Assembly (NCBI RefSeq): GCF_000690905.1
Contig: NZ_JMCL01000035.1
Coordinates: 27,308 to 91,307 of the forward strand
Length of the DNA stretch: 64,000 bases
Source: Pseudomonas sp. Ant30-3
GTDB lineage: Bacteria; Pseudomonadota; Gammaproteobacteria; Pseudomonadales; Pseudomonadaceae
Direction: 5' to 3'
Shown piece after piece: positions 20,100 to 29,416 of the stretch (position 1 is its first letter; every line of letters starts with the position of its first letter). The notes below the pieces were generated by a model. That model made no database searches, had not been told where the DNA came from, and was given only the letters and a program-made list of their open reading frames with translations. The translations under genes were made by a program, and so were the position numbers.

Positions 20100-20339
20100 A
20101 TGACTTGTGCTGAAGCTGTAGAGGTCGGGGCTGACTTGGCGTTTGAGGAATGGAATCGGCTCTGGATGATTCAAGGTCACGATGTGATGTGCCGCCTTTG
20201 CCTGAGACGTCAAAGGCTAGTCTCGGCTCGTGAAGCTTTTACGCACCGTCGACCTTGTATCTGGTCGATGGCCAAAAAAAAACATTACCCCTGGCAAGCA
20301 TTGGCCAGCATTCTTCAGCCATTCGACCGGAATCATTGA
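20100..20339 (+). CDS. Small Cys-rich protein of unknown function
   Basis: A 79-residue protein; the ATG follows GGATGAGG. It has a CRLC pair (about residues 31-34) and a later HRRPC, enough for one zinc-ribbon-like site. I do not recognise a family. It sits alone behind ginD after a 189-nt gap in which I see nothing firm. It may be a core part of this island type or a remnant. Confidence 0.5.
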   Translation: MTCAEAVEVGADLAFEEWNRLWMIQGHDVMCRLCLRRQRLVSAREAFTHRRPCIWSMAKKKHYPWQALASILQPFDRNH

Positions 20340-20416
20340 TGCGCCAGTGTGTTCAGTGGGAGGATGCCTAGCTTCAATTTTCGGGTAAGTACTACTGAAC
20401 AGAGGTGAAATAAACG

Positions 20417-20665
20417 ATGTGGGTGTAACTCAGCACCCTCAAACGCCGGAAGCTGCAACATAAAATATTTGATTCGGTCACATCCGAACGGCTCGACCGG
20501 ATCGCTCTCATGGGCCAGCGAGCACTGGAGGTTTTTGAGAGTCGGGAAGCCGCTACCCGCTGGATGTCAGTACCCAACCGGTCGTTGGGACATTCAATAC
20601 CGTTGATGCTGTGCTCGACCGGTCTTGGAGCCGTATAGGTTCGTCGTGTACTTCGCGCACTGTAG
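20417..20665 (+). pseudogene. Decayed ParS/MbcA/Xre-type antitoxin
   Basis: One forward frame reads LSTLKRRK, then SERLDRIALMGQRALEVFES, then EAATRWMSVPNRSLGHSIPL. This matches the DUF2384 toxin-binding domain (pattern SdRl.RlA, evFg...A..WL..PN.aLgg.tPl). The frame is broken: an in-frame stop at 20426-20428 precedes the conserved part, a second at 20636-20638 cuts it where the last helix should continue, and a third is at 20663. No RES-domain or other toxin is visible nearby. The rest of the 20340-20834 gap holds only the Lamassu-like promoter region. Confidence 0.7.
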
Positions 20666-20834
20666 TGGGGCAGTCCATCCCGTAGCTGCATTCCATATGG
20701 TGCCTTAAGCGCAGCTTAATTTTACTAGCTATATGCCATACTCGCTTCTTGCCGCCCCGTCCATGCGAGGCCGAAAGCTCCTACTCGAGTGAGGCAAGTA
20801 CTCCTGTGATGTTATCTCGTATTGGTATAGGGAC

Positions 20835-22733
20835 ATGCTAAAAAAACTCAGATTAAAAAGATCGGATAATTATGATTGCCATGTAGCTGTCTATCATATG
20901 TCTAAGATGGTGATAGCTTATATCCACGGTAATGAACATGAATTAAACTTGGGTAGCGAGCAAGGCCTTGATCAATGGGACGATCTTGTTATTGAGCGCA
21001 ATGATGGTTCTTTGAAATACTTGCAGGTTAAACGTCAGGCCAAAGATTTTTGTGAGTATGGTATTCTCCGAGGAGTTAAAGCTAGAGGGGATAATAAAGG
21101 GGATCCTCATGAGTTATCAGCTTTAGACAAGGCTTTTGTAGGGTTGTCTTCTTTTTATAATAAGATTGACGATCATAAGGCATGTGCCAAAAGATTTTGT
21201 CTCACAGTGCCGGCGAATAGCATAAATATAAAGAAAGACTTGGAGTTACGAGTTCTCTCTGAACTTTGCCAGGAGTGTAGAAAAGATAGCGCAACGTCCA
21301 GTGGCCTTGAGCAAAGGCTTGATGGCGGGACTCAGGATATAATTACATGGCTTAAGAGTTGGTGCGGCTTCACTAGCGTAGAACAGATTTTATTTGTATT
21401 AAAAAAAGTCACTATCGAGGCTGTTGGAGATGAAAGTCAAATTCATGAGTGTACTAACACAATTCTGGCTCAGTGCTTCGATGAGGTAGATTTGGCTAGG
21501 GAAGCAATTTATAACTATCTTCATAGTGAAGCAACTGATATAGGGGTGGTTTCTCCGAAACATCTGATCCCTCGATTGGAAGGCTTTTTTAAAATAGATC
21601 AGAAGGTTTGGACATTTTACAAGCAAAGTGAAGGGGTGGCCGATTGGCATGTAGATGGACTTGTTGTCAATTCCGCTGCTGATCCACTTAACTATGTCGA
21701 CTCGTTATGGGAGAACGGGCTGAATCAATCAACTTTAATTGTCAGTAACAGCATACCTTTCTCCATGAGTCCGACAAAAAATGATGCTTTAGTTAAGTCA
21801 CTTTTTAGGTTGGCTATTCATCTTCCTCGTAACTCGCTTGCTTGCTTTACTGACTCTACTCAAGGGCTTGAAGTTGCTCGATTATCAGTGAATGGTACTC
21901 TTGGCACAGGGAAACAAGACGTTAGTGGAAATCAGCTTAACTGGAAAGATCATACCCAGCATCACAATATAGCAAGTGGGCGAAATTTAAAAGATAATCT
22001 AGAGCTAGAGCATGAGGCATCACATTTAAATAAAAAAATGGATGATCGGACTTGGCTAAAATTAACAGAAGTTATGCATGTAAATTTGAGAGAGCTCAAC
22101 GGTGATCTGCGGCCTGCAGTACAAGAGTTATGGAGTAGTTGGCGCTCAATATTAAGCGCGTCGACGTTGGATAGAAATAAGTTCCTGTGCGATATGTTAG
22201 TGCTCAATGCCGAGAGAAAACATGTGATATCTGAAATGCGTGTCGGGTTGGCTACGGTTGAGCTTATGGCAGAAAGTATATTGTTTTTGCTTATCGTGGC
22301 TGCAGCTATAGGTGGCGCCGATGCGAAGTGGGATGCTATAAGTCCTGACCTTGAAGCTAAGCTAGTTGGACTCAGATATTGGGGAGGGACTGGTCGTGAA
22401 ATTTTAGTGCGTGAACTTTTCTCTGAGGATGATGATGAGTCAGTAGAGTTAGTCATAGGCGGTGAGGTTAAACCTATTTTGTTGCTCCCCCACATTAAAT
22501 CTTCCTCTAGTGAGTTCTACTCGGTTTCCCTCAGGGACGATAAGTTTAGCTCCGACTCTCTAATTAGTCCTAAGCGCCCTAAACTGTTAGTCACAAAAGG
22601 GAGGAAGCTGGATGGGCTAATCCGGGCTGGCGATCTCAACGCTATTCGTGAAGAATTACAAAAAGAGCTTTCTTTAAAGCAGGCGTCACGAGAAAGAAAT
22701 ATAACGAAGGTCAGTTCGGGTGAGATTATATGA
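20835..22733 (+). CDS. Lamassu/ABC-3C-like nuclease effector
   Basis: A 632-residue protein with an N-terminal PD-(D/E)xK-type nuclease pattern: DQWDDLVIE (Asp49/Asp50) followed by LQVKRQ (Gln64, Lys66), as in Cap4/DUF4297 dsDNA nucleases. The long remainder is helical and unrecognised; it may sense or bind the SMC partner. It is first in an operon whose second gene overlaps its stop by 4 nt. Order and sizes (nuclease, small protein, SMC) match LmuA-LmuC-LmuB and DdmABC, which degrade or abort invading phage and plasmid DNA. The codons are AT-rich. The subtype is inferred. Confidence 0.78.
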   Translation: MLKKLRLKRSDNYDCHVAVYHMSKMVIAYIHGNEHELNLGSEQGLDQWDDLVIERNDGSLKYLQVKRQAKDFCEYGILRGVKARGDNKGDPHELSALDKAFVGLSSFYNKIDDHKACAKRFCLTVPANSINIKKDLELRVLSELCQECRKDSATSSGLEQRLDGGTQDIITWLKSWCGFTSVEQILFVLKKVTIEAVGDESQIHECTNTILAQCFDEVDLAREAIYNYLHSEATDIGVVSPKHLIPRLEGFFKIDQKVWTFYKQSEGVADWHVDGLVVNSAADPLNYVDSLWENGLNQSTLIVSNSIPFSMSPTKNDALVKSLFRLAIHLPRNSLACFTDSTQGLEVARLSVNGTLGTGKQDVSGNQLNWKDHTQHHNIASGRNLKDNLELEHEASHLNKKMDDRTWLKLTEVMHVNLRELNGDLRPAVQELWSSWRSILSASTLDRNKFLCDMLVLNAERKHVISEMRVGLATVELMAESILFLLIVAAAIGGADAKWDAISPDLEAKLVGLRYWGGTGREILVRELFSEDDDESVELVIGGEVKPILLLPHIKSSSSEFYSVSLRDDKFSSDSLISPKRPKLLVTKGRKLDGLIRAGDLNAIREELQKELSLKQASRERNITKVSSGEII

Positions 22734-23326
22734 ATTGTGATAGCCTGCGGGCGGCCATTTTGGAGCTCGCTCAGAATAGGTTTTTTCTCGCAGAACAAGA
22801 GCGTTCTGATTATTTCTATTCCTTAGTTCAGGATGGCGTCTTTGCCAGATCTGTTGTTACATTAAAAAAACACACTGCGGGCTCCGGTGGGAATAAAACT
22901 TTATTGCTGGTATGTCTTAGCTCGACAGAGCAAATTGCCCTAGGAGCTAAATGGGCCGCTGATGTAAGAGATGAGTTACCCGAACCAGAAGCGTCGGATC
23001 TGTATCTATTTTTATCAGTAGATGGCATTTCTGATGGAGAATGTTCCCGACTAGAAGCTGATGAGCAATTTTGTCGAAAGTATGTGCTTCGACCATACGA
23101 AAGCTATTCGAGTTTAGTAATGCGTACATTTCTAGGTCCGCTAGAGGTAGGTGATGAGGCGGTTAGCGTTGCAGATCCTGTTGTTAGTGCGATGAGATCA
23201 ACCGAGAAAGAACATAACTGGCTGGATTCCCCAATGCAGGAGCATTGGAAGCGGCTTTTTTTGTCGGATCACGAAAGTACAGTTATCGCTAGTCTTCTTA
23301 TCGACGAAAGGAATCAAGAGGAATAA
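22730..23326 (+). CDS. Lamassu/ABC-3C middle component
   Basis: A 198-residue protein whose ATG overlaps the nuclease stop (ATGA), behind GGGTGAG. I see no catalytic motif. Size, position between nuclease and SMC genes, and a 2-nt gap to the SMC gene fit the small middle subunit (LmuC/DdmB-like), which in these systems joins effector and ATPase. The call rests mostly on context. Confidence 0.65.
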   Translation: MNCDSLRAAILELAQNRFFLAEQERSDYFYSLVQDGVFARSVVTLKKHTAGSGGNKTLLLVCLSSTEQIALGAKWAADVRDELPEPEASDLYLFLSVDGISDGECSRLEADEQFCRKYVLRPYESYSSLVMRTFLGPLEVGDEAVSVADPVVSAMRSTEKEHNWLDSPMQEHWKRLFLSDHESTVIASLLIDERNQEE

Positions 23327-23328
23327 CT

Positions 23329-26262
23329 ATGCTAACTTTGAATTCAATAGAGCTGAGCAATATTCGGCGATTTTCAACTAATGTTAAAATTGAAGTAGGG
23401 CCTGGTGCAACGATCTTACTTGCACCGAACGGGACTGGTAAGACTGCTGTGTTTGAAGCTATTGAGCTGGCTCTTACGGGTAATGTTAATAGGCTGGGTG
23501 AGGACTTTATTCCTCTCATCAAGGACGGAGAGAACCTAGCGTCCGTCAGATTGAACTTCACTAAGTGGAGTCGCGAGGTTTCTGTTACCGAAAGGGGTAT
23601 AGTAGAAGTTGTTCCAGGAGAGTTAGATGCGCTTTTTCCTGGTGTGGATCCTCAACACTATCCCTACCTTCTCAGATTAACCCATCTATTAGATCAGCGT
23701 GGCAAGCAGTGGTTTTTGCAGGGTACTTCAGAGGAAGCTGGTCAGCAGTTATCGCGGCTTCCTCTAGGTAGAGAGGCGAGCCAGATTTTTCAAAAAATGG
23801 TCCCAATTAAACGTGCTCTTACGCAAGAAAAAACAGATGCCTCTGCACAGTTAGATAAATTTTCAACTAGTTTGGGTCGATGGGAGAGCTTGGTATCATC
23901 AAGAACTGAATCATTGTCGTCGGTTAAGCCATTAAAGTCGCTTGAGGAGATTTTACTTCTCGTAGGTGCTAATGGCTCCGGACTAACTGGCACAACGTCT
24001 GCAGATATGGGCTATGTCCGAGAAGAACTAGGATCTATTAGAAATGCCGTTAATCAGAAATTAACAACTTCTCAACAGAAGCTGTCTAGATTAGTTGATT
24101 TTTTTCCGCAGTTAAATCGTCATAAAGAGCTGTTGGATAATAAGTCAAGTAGTGAGGTTGCGATTGGGCAGAAATTAGCCGCTCTTGCTTCATTAAAGCA
24201 AGATGTGGAGTTGCTTAATCAAAAGATTTCAACTAATGAAGCTTTGTTAATAAGGGTGGCGTCGGATTGCAGTAAAGCCATTAAGAGGAGCGAGAAAGTT
24301 GAGTTCTTAGGGCGAGAGCGTTCTAAAATAGTTGGGCTTAAGAGCTTGTTCGACGAGTTGGTTGTTTTAAAGGAATTAAACGAGGAGAAGAAGCTTTCTA
24401 AAAATACGGTTTTTCAAGAGCTTAAGGATGTAGTTGGTAAGCACTCGTATGTTTCTGTTACTTTTGAATATTTAACGCAGCAAGAATTAAAACTTTTAAC
24501 TGCTCGTGAAGCTTTGGCTCAATTGAAGGGTGCGAGTCAGGATTTTCTCAGAATCTCAGAGCTTATAGAAGAACTACAATCGTCAGCTGCGAGTTCAGAT
24601 TCGCGCCTGTCATCTATTGTTTTAGACGTTAAAGAGGCCGCGATTAAGCTTGGAGAAGCAAGAGCATTACTGGAAGATCTTGCAAGTTTAGAGGGTAAAT
24701 TAAAGGCAGCGTTGGCCCAATTATCCACCTGCGTGGATCCGGACTCAGACGATTGCCCCGTATGCAAGTCTCATGTTGGAGCTGCACATATCAGGGATAG
24801 CCTTGCGGCTGCAAGTTTAGCGGTCGGACCTCAATATTTAATCGCATCAAAAAATCATGATGATTTGGCTTTAGACCTGGCCGCAAAACGTACGGCTATG
24901 GAACTCGAGGAAAGTTCTAGAGCTTTGCTGTCTGCAAAGCTCGATGCGGCGCTAAGAGAACAGTCTATTGCCCAATCTAAAATAGATCTCAGCTATAGTA
25001 ATGAGCTAATACAGGGTCAGGATATAGCCGGTGCTACTCAGTTGCTTGAGCATCTGAGTGACGAGCTAGATCGTAAACGTTATGAGTTAGAAGCAGAGAA
25101 GAAGGCCTTGCCGGTAGTTTCACCACAAGATGTATTGCAATCATTGGAGAGTGAAATACAAAGTATTGAAATCGATGGCGATAGAATCGACTCAAGGCTG
25201 AAGGAAGCGGAGATACAGATAGCGTCTGGAACTACCAAAATCGTTGACTTGGAAATGGAACTTTCAGAAATTGAAGTCAGCGAAGAGCTTTCAATTCTTG
25301 AAGATAGGAGAGCCACTCTTGCTGCGCAGATAGTTGATGATATTGAACAGCAAACTATTTCTAGTCAAAAGCATAGTGTTGAAGAGAAGGGTTTGCAGTT
25401 GATTAAAGACTCTGTCTCAGAAAATAATAAAGCTATAACCAGAATAGAAGCTGAGTGGGACGACTTAGGATTCGACGGTCTGCCGGCACTGGAGGCTGCT
25501 ACTGCCAGCCAGCTAATTCTAACTCAAGAAACTCACAATGCCGAGAACGAACTAATATCGATAGGTAGGAGTCAGGACGAACTCGCTCGTTGGGGCTGGC
25601 ACGTTGAATCGGAGAAGCTACAAAATCAGATTGACAGTCTTCGAGGAGATTTATCTGAATCAGCATATCGTATAAAAACGCTTGGCGAGATAGAACATCA
25701 CGCTAACAGAGTTAATAAGGTGGAGCGGGTTAGATCAGCCTTAGAGGATTTTTCGTCAAAGCTGAAAAGCGAGATTGAGACAGTCCAAGAAAAAATAGCG
25801 ACTGTAGTTCCACTTTGGAGGACGCTACTTAACCGCATTGTGCGGGAGCCTCGATTTGGAAAGACCGACCTAACATATATTTCAGAGCGAAATAGGTCGA
25901 AAGCAAGGGTGCATGTTAAGTTGGGAACTCATGAGGTGGCAGTTGCGAACGTTGCCAGTGAGGCTCAAATGACTGATATACAGCTTGCATTCTTATTGTC
26001 AATGTCTCTAACTCACAGCTGGTCTCCTTGGAAGGCACTGTTATTAGATGATCCCACTCAACATCATGACTTAGTGCACTCGGCATCAGTCTTTGATCTT
26101 CTGAGAGATTTTATCTCTGATCACGGATACCAAGTCGTTATTGCTACGCATGATGCAGCTCAAGCTCGCTTCTTTTTAAGAAAACTTCTCAATGATGGAA
26201 TCGAGGCGCGGATCGTAAATCTGCAGCCCTCTGATGAGGGTGTTATAGTAAAGTCCATGTAG
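23329..26262 (+). CDS. SMC/Rad50-like ATPase with zinc hook
   Basis: A 977-residue SMC-type protein. The Walker A motif APNGTGKT lies at residues 32-39. Long coiled coils run on both sides of a zinc-hook CPVC at Cys476 and Cys479. The Walker B LLLDDPTQ lies near residues 904-911, and a conserved His in IATHDAAQ follows. Such proteins dimerise through the hook, embrace DNA ends and control a partner nuclease. It is the last gene of the cluster and matches LmuB/DdmC in place and form. A GAGGAAT site precedes ATG 23329. DNA or plasmid-end sensing is inferred. Confidence 0.85.
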   Translation: MLTLNSIELSNIRRFSTNVKIEVGPGATILLAPNGTGKTAVFEAIELALTGNVNRLGEDFIPLIKDGENLASVRLNFTKWSREVSVTERGIVEVVPGELDALFPGVDPQHYPYLLRLTHLLDQRGKQWFLQGTSEEAGQQLSRLPLGREASQIFQKMVPIKRALTQEKTDASAQLDKFSTSLGRWESLVSSRTESLSSVKPLKSLEEILLLVGANGSGLTGTTSADMGYVREELGSIRNAVNQKLTTSQQKLSRLVDFFPQLNRHKELLDNKSSSEVAIGQKLAALASLKQDVELLNQKISTNEALLIRVASDCSKAIKRSEKVEFLGRERSKIVGLKSLFDELVVLKELNEEKKLSKNTVFQELKDVVGKHSYVSVTFEYLTQQELKLLTAREALAQLKGASQDFLRISELIEELQSSAASSDSRLSSIVLDVKEAAIKLGEARALLEDLASLEGKLKAALAQLSTCVDPDSDDCPVCKSHVGAAHIRDSLAAASLAVGPQYLIASKNHDDLALDLAAKRTAMELEESSRALLSAKLDAALREQSIAQSKIDLSYSNELIQGQDIAGATQLLEHLSDELDRKRYELEAEKKALPVVSPQDVLQSLESEIQSIEIDGDRIDSRLKEAEIQIASGTTKIVDLEMELSEIEVSEELSILEDRRATLAAQIVDDIEQQTISSQKHSVEEKGLQLIKDSVSENNKAITRIEAEWDDLGFDGLPALEAATASQLILTQETHNAENELISIGRSQDELARWGWHVESEKLQNQIDSLRGDLSESAYRIKTLGEIEHHANRVNKVERVRSALEDFSSKLKSEIETVQEKIATVVPLWRTLLNRIVREPRFGKTDLTYISERNRSKARVHVKLGTHEVAVANVASEAQMTDIQLAFLLSMSLTHSWSPWKALLLDDPTQHHDLVHSASVFDLLRDFISDHGYQVVIATHDAAQARFFLRKLLNDGIEARIVNLQPSDEGVIVKSM

Positions 26263-26443
26263 TGGCATTCGCTTTCTAAATTAGCAGGGGTTATTAAGCG
26301 AAGAGATTATATTTTGAGGGCCATTCCTATGCGAACGATTTACGTCAGGTTATGGCCGTCATCTGCAAAGTCTTAGAATGGACGTCTTTTATTGCTCAAA
26401 GATTCTTCTGTCTTACAGAGGGGCGTGTAGCCCTCAGATTTAG

Positions 26444-26480
26444 TTTTGTAAAGTTTTAGCTTATAGATCTAAAATTTTAC
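26444..26480. repeat. Subterminal inverted repeat at the right end of unit 1
   Basis: GTAAAGTTTTAG (26448-26459) and CTAAAATTTTAC (26469-26480) form an inverted repeat with one mismatch around a 9-nt spacer. This is the shape of a tyrosine-recombinase core site. The leading TTTTGTAAAGTTT equals that at 14656. The rest of 26263-26615 is AT-rich with no gene seen. Confidence 0.5.
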
Positions 26481-26619
26481 CGAAATTTTTGACGAAATAT
26501 GAAATTTTTGAAGGATTCTTGGATTTAGGTCTGCTTTTAGGGCTCTAAACCGTCTGATTTCTTCAGAAGAATAAATTTCAGGTATTCACAAACGTTCGAT
26601 TTACACCTGAGAACAAACT

Positions 26620-26657
26620 GTAAAGTATTGTCCTGAGCCCCCCGCCCTGCGGGGGGC
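26620..26657 (+). repeat. Internal island junction: second left end
   Basis: GTAAAGT (26620-26626) and TCCTGAGCC (26631-26639) repeat the left-end motif. They run into a hairpin of GCCCCCCGC (26637-26645) and GCGGGGGGC (26649-26657). Layout and sequence parallel 14660-14698, and a ginA start follows. This marks where unit 1 ends and unit 2 begins. Confidence 0.6.
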
Positions 26658-26736
26658 ATTTTCGTATAATGTAAAAGCTGATTGTTCGCCATCGACAAGT
26701 TTTCTACCATGCAAAAAAGTTAAGAGTGGAGGCTTT

Positions 26737-27027
26737 ATGACGCTGTCGGTCAGAAAGTTTACAGGCAGTGATGGGGAACGCCACGCGATGTTGATGGACG
26801 AGGCGGGTATGCCTCTCTTCTATCCCGCACTCTGGGTAACAGTGATCCTCCGCGGAGGGGCACGGGCCGTCAACACGATCCATAACGCACTGAGTGCGAT
26901 CAAATGCCTCTACGCCTGGCAGGATGTCTACGTTTTAGATGTCGAGGAGAGATTTTCCATAGGCGCACTTTTGAAGGGATCCAAACCCGCGGAAAATTTT
27001 TACCCTCATCGCGCCGAGAGATTTTAA
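26737..27027 (+). pseudogene. Truncated second ginA
   Basis: A 96-residue reading frame behind GTGGAGG. Its first 80 residues parallel the complete GinA: GMPLFYPALWVTVILRGG against GMPLFYPALYVTVHMRGR, and NTIHNALSAIKCLYAWQD against NTIQNALDAIKALYAWQG. After about residue 80 the similarity stops, and the whole catalytic domain is missing. It is clearly diverged, not a recent copy. The 265 nt after it, to the CHAT stop, are AT-rich with no recognisable gene. Confidence 0.85.
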
Positions 27028-27292
27028 TTCTATTGGGTTTGCTAATGTAAGAACTTGGCGGCTATTTAAAAGTTTCGCGTATTTTTACTTGCGTCGAGGG
27101 ATGTTGATTTTAATACCTATCTTCCCAGTTTGCTTAGTTCGTCTTTTATTTTGACACTTAACTTTCCTTTCTCTAGTCTTCGCGAAAATACAATCCATTA
27201 AGAAATTAGATAGCCTTGTGATTTGTCATCGAGATTTGCTTGGGCAAACTGTTCAATATGAAGCGCCATACTTTTCTCGCTTTTTTATTTGG

Positions 27293-29416
27293 TTATTGAG
27301 TGGTGTGCTTTTCATCAGTCAATATTATTAAGGTTTCTGGCCGGCCAAGCTGGCAGTAATTCATCGTCTCCATCATTGGATGGTGATTTTTTATCTGTTC
27401 GATAAAGTGGCTAGGGGGTAGTGAGGTCAGTTTGGCTAGCTTTTCAAGAATATCTTCGTGCCAATTCGGATTTAGTGAATTTATATTCTTACTTGCCTGA
27501 ATGTGAATTTCATTATATTGGATGTCACTAATCAGTGCTAAGTCGTCTCTGAAATAATGGAGCATGTCTGTCGTATAGGACATTTTAAAAAATGTACTGA
27601 TCATGCTTCTCCAGGAAATTGCATTAAAGTCTAGTGTCTTTAAGACTGGCAGGAAGCTGTCTATCCTAAACAAAATTCTAGCCATAAAGATTGCAGACGG
27701 CGTCGCTTCTACCGGTAGAAATGTTCCAATAACACTAAGTGCACCTGATCGAAGTAGCCCATTAGCTACAGATGCATGGGAGCCGCTTATTGGGCTGGTC
27801 AGACATGCACTGAGCATAACTATAGGAGGGATTCTTGCTTTTTCGTATAAGTCCCATGTGTTTAACTTCTCCGCCCCGATTGCAAGCCAACTAATACCCT
27901 CAGGACCGTCATGGTCACCATGACAGTCAAAAATCACAATCGCACCACTGTATCTATTCAATGCAGATATTGTTTCTTCGATTGTTTCGACGTCAATGAA
28001 TTCTACGGTGAGGCCATGCTTGAACGGGAAAGTTTCAATTGCTACTTGAAGATGGCTTTTAATTGGGTCGCATGGTCGGAATGAACGTATTACTAATATA
28101 TTCAGTAGTGAGTTTTTGTGTATGTATTTTTTCTGCCCTGCGAAGCTGAGTTGCATTAGCATGTTGCCCGGTGTTGCTGGTATCCTCGATACTTCGTGAC
28201 TAATCATTAGCGGAAGCTTGTCGAAGTATAGCCACTCTATTGGGGCGTCGCTTATTATTTTGCAAGCACCGCTTTTCGTATTTATGTAATTGATTAGTTT
28301 TTTGTCTATGTCGCCGACGAAGTCTTCCAATATTTTTCTAAAGGATTGCTGAAGTTTTTGGCTTGAATTGGGGTTCTCTTTTTTCGAAAGCTGTTCAATT
28401 TCCTTAAGCTGTTTCGATCTGAGATTTACACTATTAGGTAACCGAATTGCGGGTAGAAACTCACTGGTGGCTATGATGGCCGCACAAAGGTTAGTTATAA
28501 AAAGCTCTTTTTGTCGTGTGGCTATTATTAAATGAACGATCGGGTCATGATATGGATTGTTTTCGTCAGCCCCTTCAACCGATATTCCAGAGTATTGGCG
28601 GTTTTTGAATATTCCATTCTTTATTAATTCGCGGTGCCACTTTAATTTTACTTTTCGTAAGATTTGATTCCAGTAAATGCCATTCATATCTTGGTGTTTT
28701 GTAAACACGGATGGTGCATATAACACGACTTCCTGGCGGCCGTCATATACTTTAGTGTTTATTATGTTGAATATTGAGTCCGCGTTCTCCAGCATTGCGT
28801 CTACATAAGAGTCAGGGTTGGATGCGACTAAGGTTTCTGATTCTGTAAATTCAAAGCCCAGGGCGTGGTGTGTTAGTTCTCCAGCTAGTGTGACGCCGGA
28901 AGAGCGATTAGGGAAAGGAGCCTTGAGATTGTAAGTGTTCCTGGTTTTTTTGGACGGGTGTTGAGCTGTTCTGTGTAAGTGAGCTGATATGTATTGATCG
29001 AGTAATTGGTATAAGGGTGTGGTTTGGTTTTGAAGGTTTATTACGTCATAGGTGTCATGATCGATGAGGCTTACAATGAGTGGAGGATGTTTAAATTTTT
29101 TACAGACTCGTATGACGGATTCTAAATCTATCGGGCGACAAAAGAAAATGCAAAAGCGCTCGCTATGTGTGTCAGGAACGGAATCTATATACGAGGCGCT
29201 TATAGGAGTTGCATTCTTGAAAGAAGATTCGCGCCTTGATTCAAGTAGTTGTTCATATGTGTAGAAAATTTCAAATGGAGTATTTGGTGCGCAGCACAGG
29301 GCGTGAAATAACAGTATTGATTCTGCTTCTGCTAACCCAGGATGGAACCCCTGAAAGGTAGTGAATTTTTCTTTCGTGAGGGCAGGGATTACAAAAAAAT
29401 AGTGAATTTCTTCCAT
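27293..29416 (-). CDS. CHAT-domain caspase-like protease
   Basis: A 707-residue protein. The start is set at ATG 29416, behind GGAG. The C-terminal third carries a CHAT protease: His499 in VIFDCHGDHDG and Cys538 in MLSACLTS, followed by the usual ANGLLRSGALSVIGTFLPVE segment. The N-terminal two thirds are unrecognised and may be a sensor. No TPR repeats and no adjacent gasdermin or other obvious substrate are seen. CHAT proteases often act in phage-triggered cell death, so a defence role is likely but inferred. It is divergent from the NERD operon, with AT-rich codons. Confidence 0.8.
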   Translation of the reverse strand: MEEIHYFFVIPALTKEKFTTFQGFHPGLAEAESILLFHALCCAPNTPFEIFYTYEQLLESRRESSFKNATPISASYIDSVPDTHSERFCIFFCRPIDLESVIRVCKKFKHPPLIVSLIDHDTYDVINLQNQTTPLYQLLDQYISAHLHRTAQHPSKKTRNTYNLKAPFPNRSSGVTLAGELTHHALGFEFTESETLVASNPDSYVDAMLENADSIFNIINTKVYDGRQEVVLYAPSVFTKHQDMNGIYWNQILRKVKLKWHRELIKNGIFKNRQYSGISVEGADENNPYHDPIVHLIIATRQKELFITNLCAAIIATSEFLPAIRLPNSVNLRSKQLKEIEQLSKKENPNSSQKLQQSFRKILEDFVGDIDKKLINYINTKSGACKIISDAPIEWLYFDKLPLMISHEVSRIPATPGNMLMQLSFAGQKKYIHKNSLLNILVIRSFRPCDPIKSHLQVAIETFPFKHGLTVEFIDVETIEETISALNRYSGAIVIFDCHGDHDGPEGISWLAIGAEKLNTWDLYEKARIPPIVMLSACLTSPISGSHASVANGLLRSGALSVIGTFLPVEATPSAIFMARILFRIDSFLPVLKTLDFNAISWRSMISTFFKMSYTTDMLHYFRDDLALISDIQYNEIHIQASKNINSLNPNWHEDILEKLAKLTSLPPSHFIEQIKNHHPMMETMNYCQLGRPETLIILTDEKHTTQ

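Larger units (their letters stand above)
14656..26639. mobile_element. GInt-type genomic island, unit 1
   Basis: An accessory block bounded by related short motifs at 14660-14680 and 26620-26639. It holds the ginABCD-like recombinase operon at its left end, a small Cys-rich gene, an antitoxin relic and a Lamassu-like cluster. The cargo is AT-richer than the flanking core. The block separates ssb from the isochorismatase/GlxA region. Boundaries are inferred from repeats, not from an empty site. If mobile, this unit carries all the recombinase genes. Confidence 0.75.

Noticed and set aside
20392..20691. 99-residue minus-strand frame
   Set aside because: The plus strand here reads as a decayed ParS/MbcA antitoxin; the minus frame has no homology signal or ribosome-binding site.
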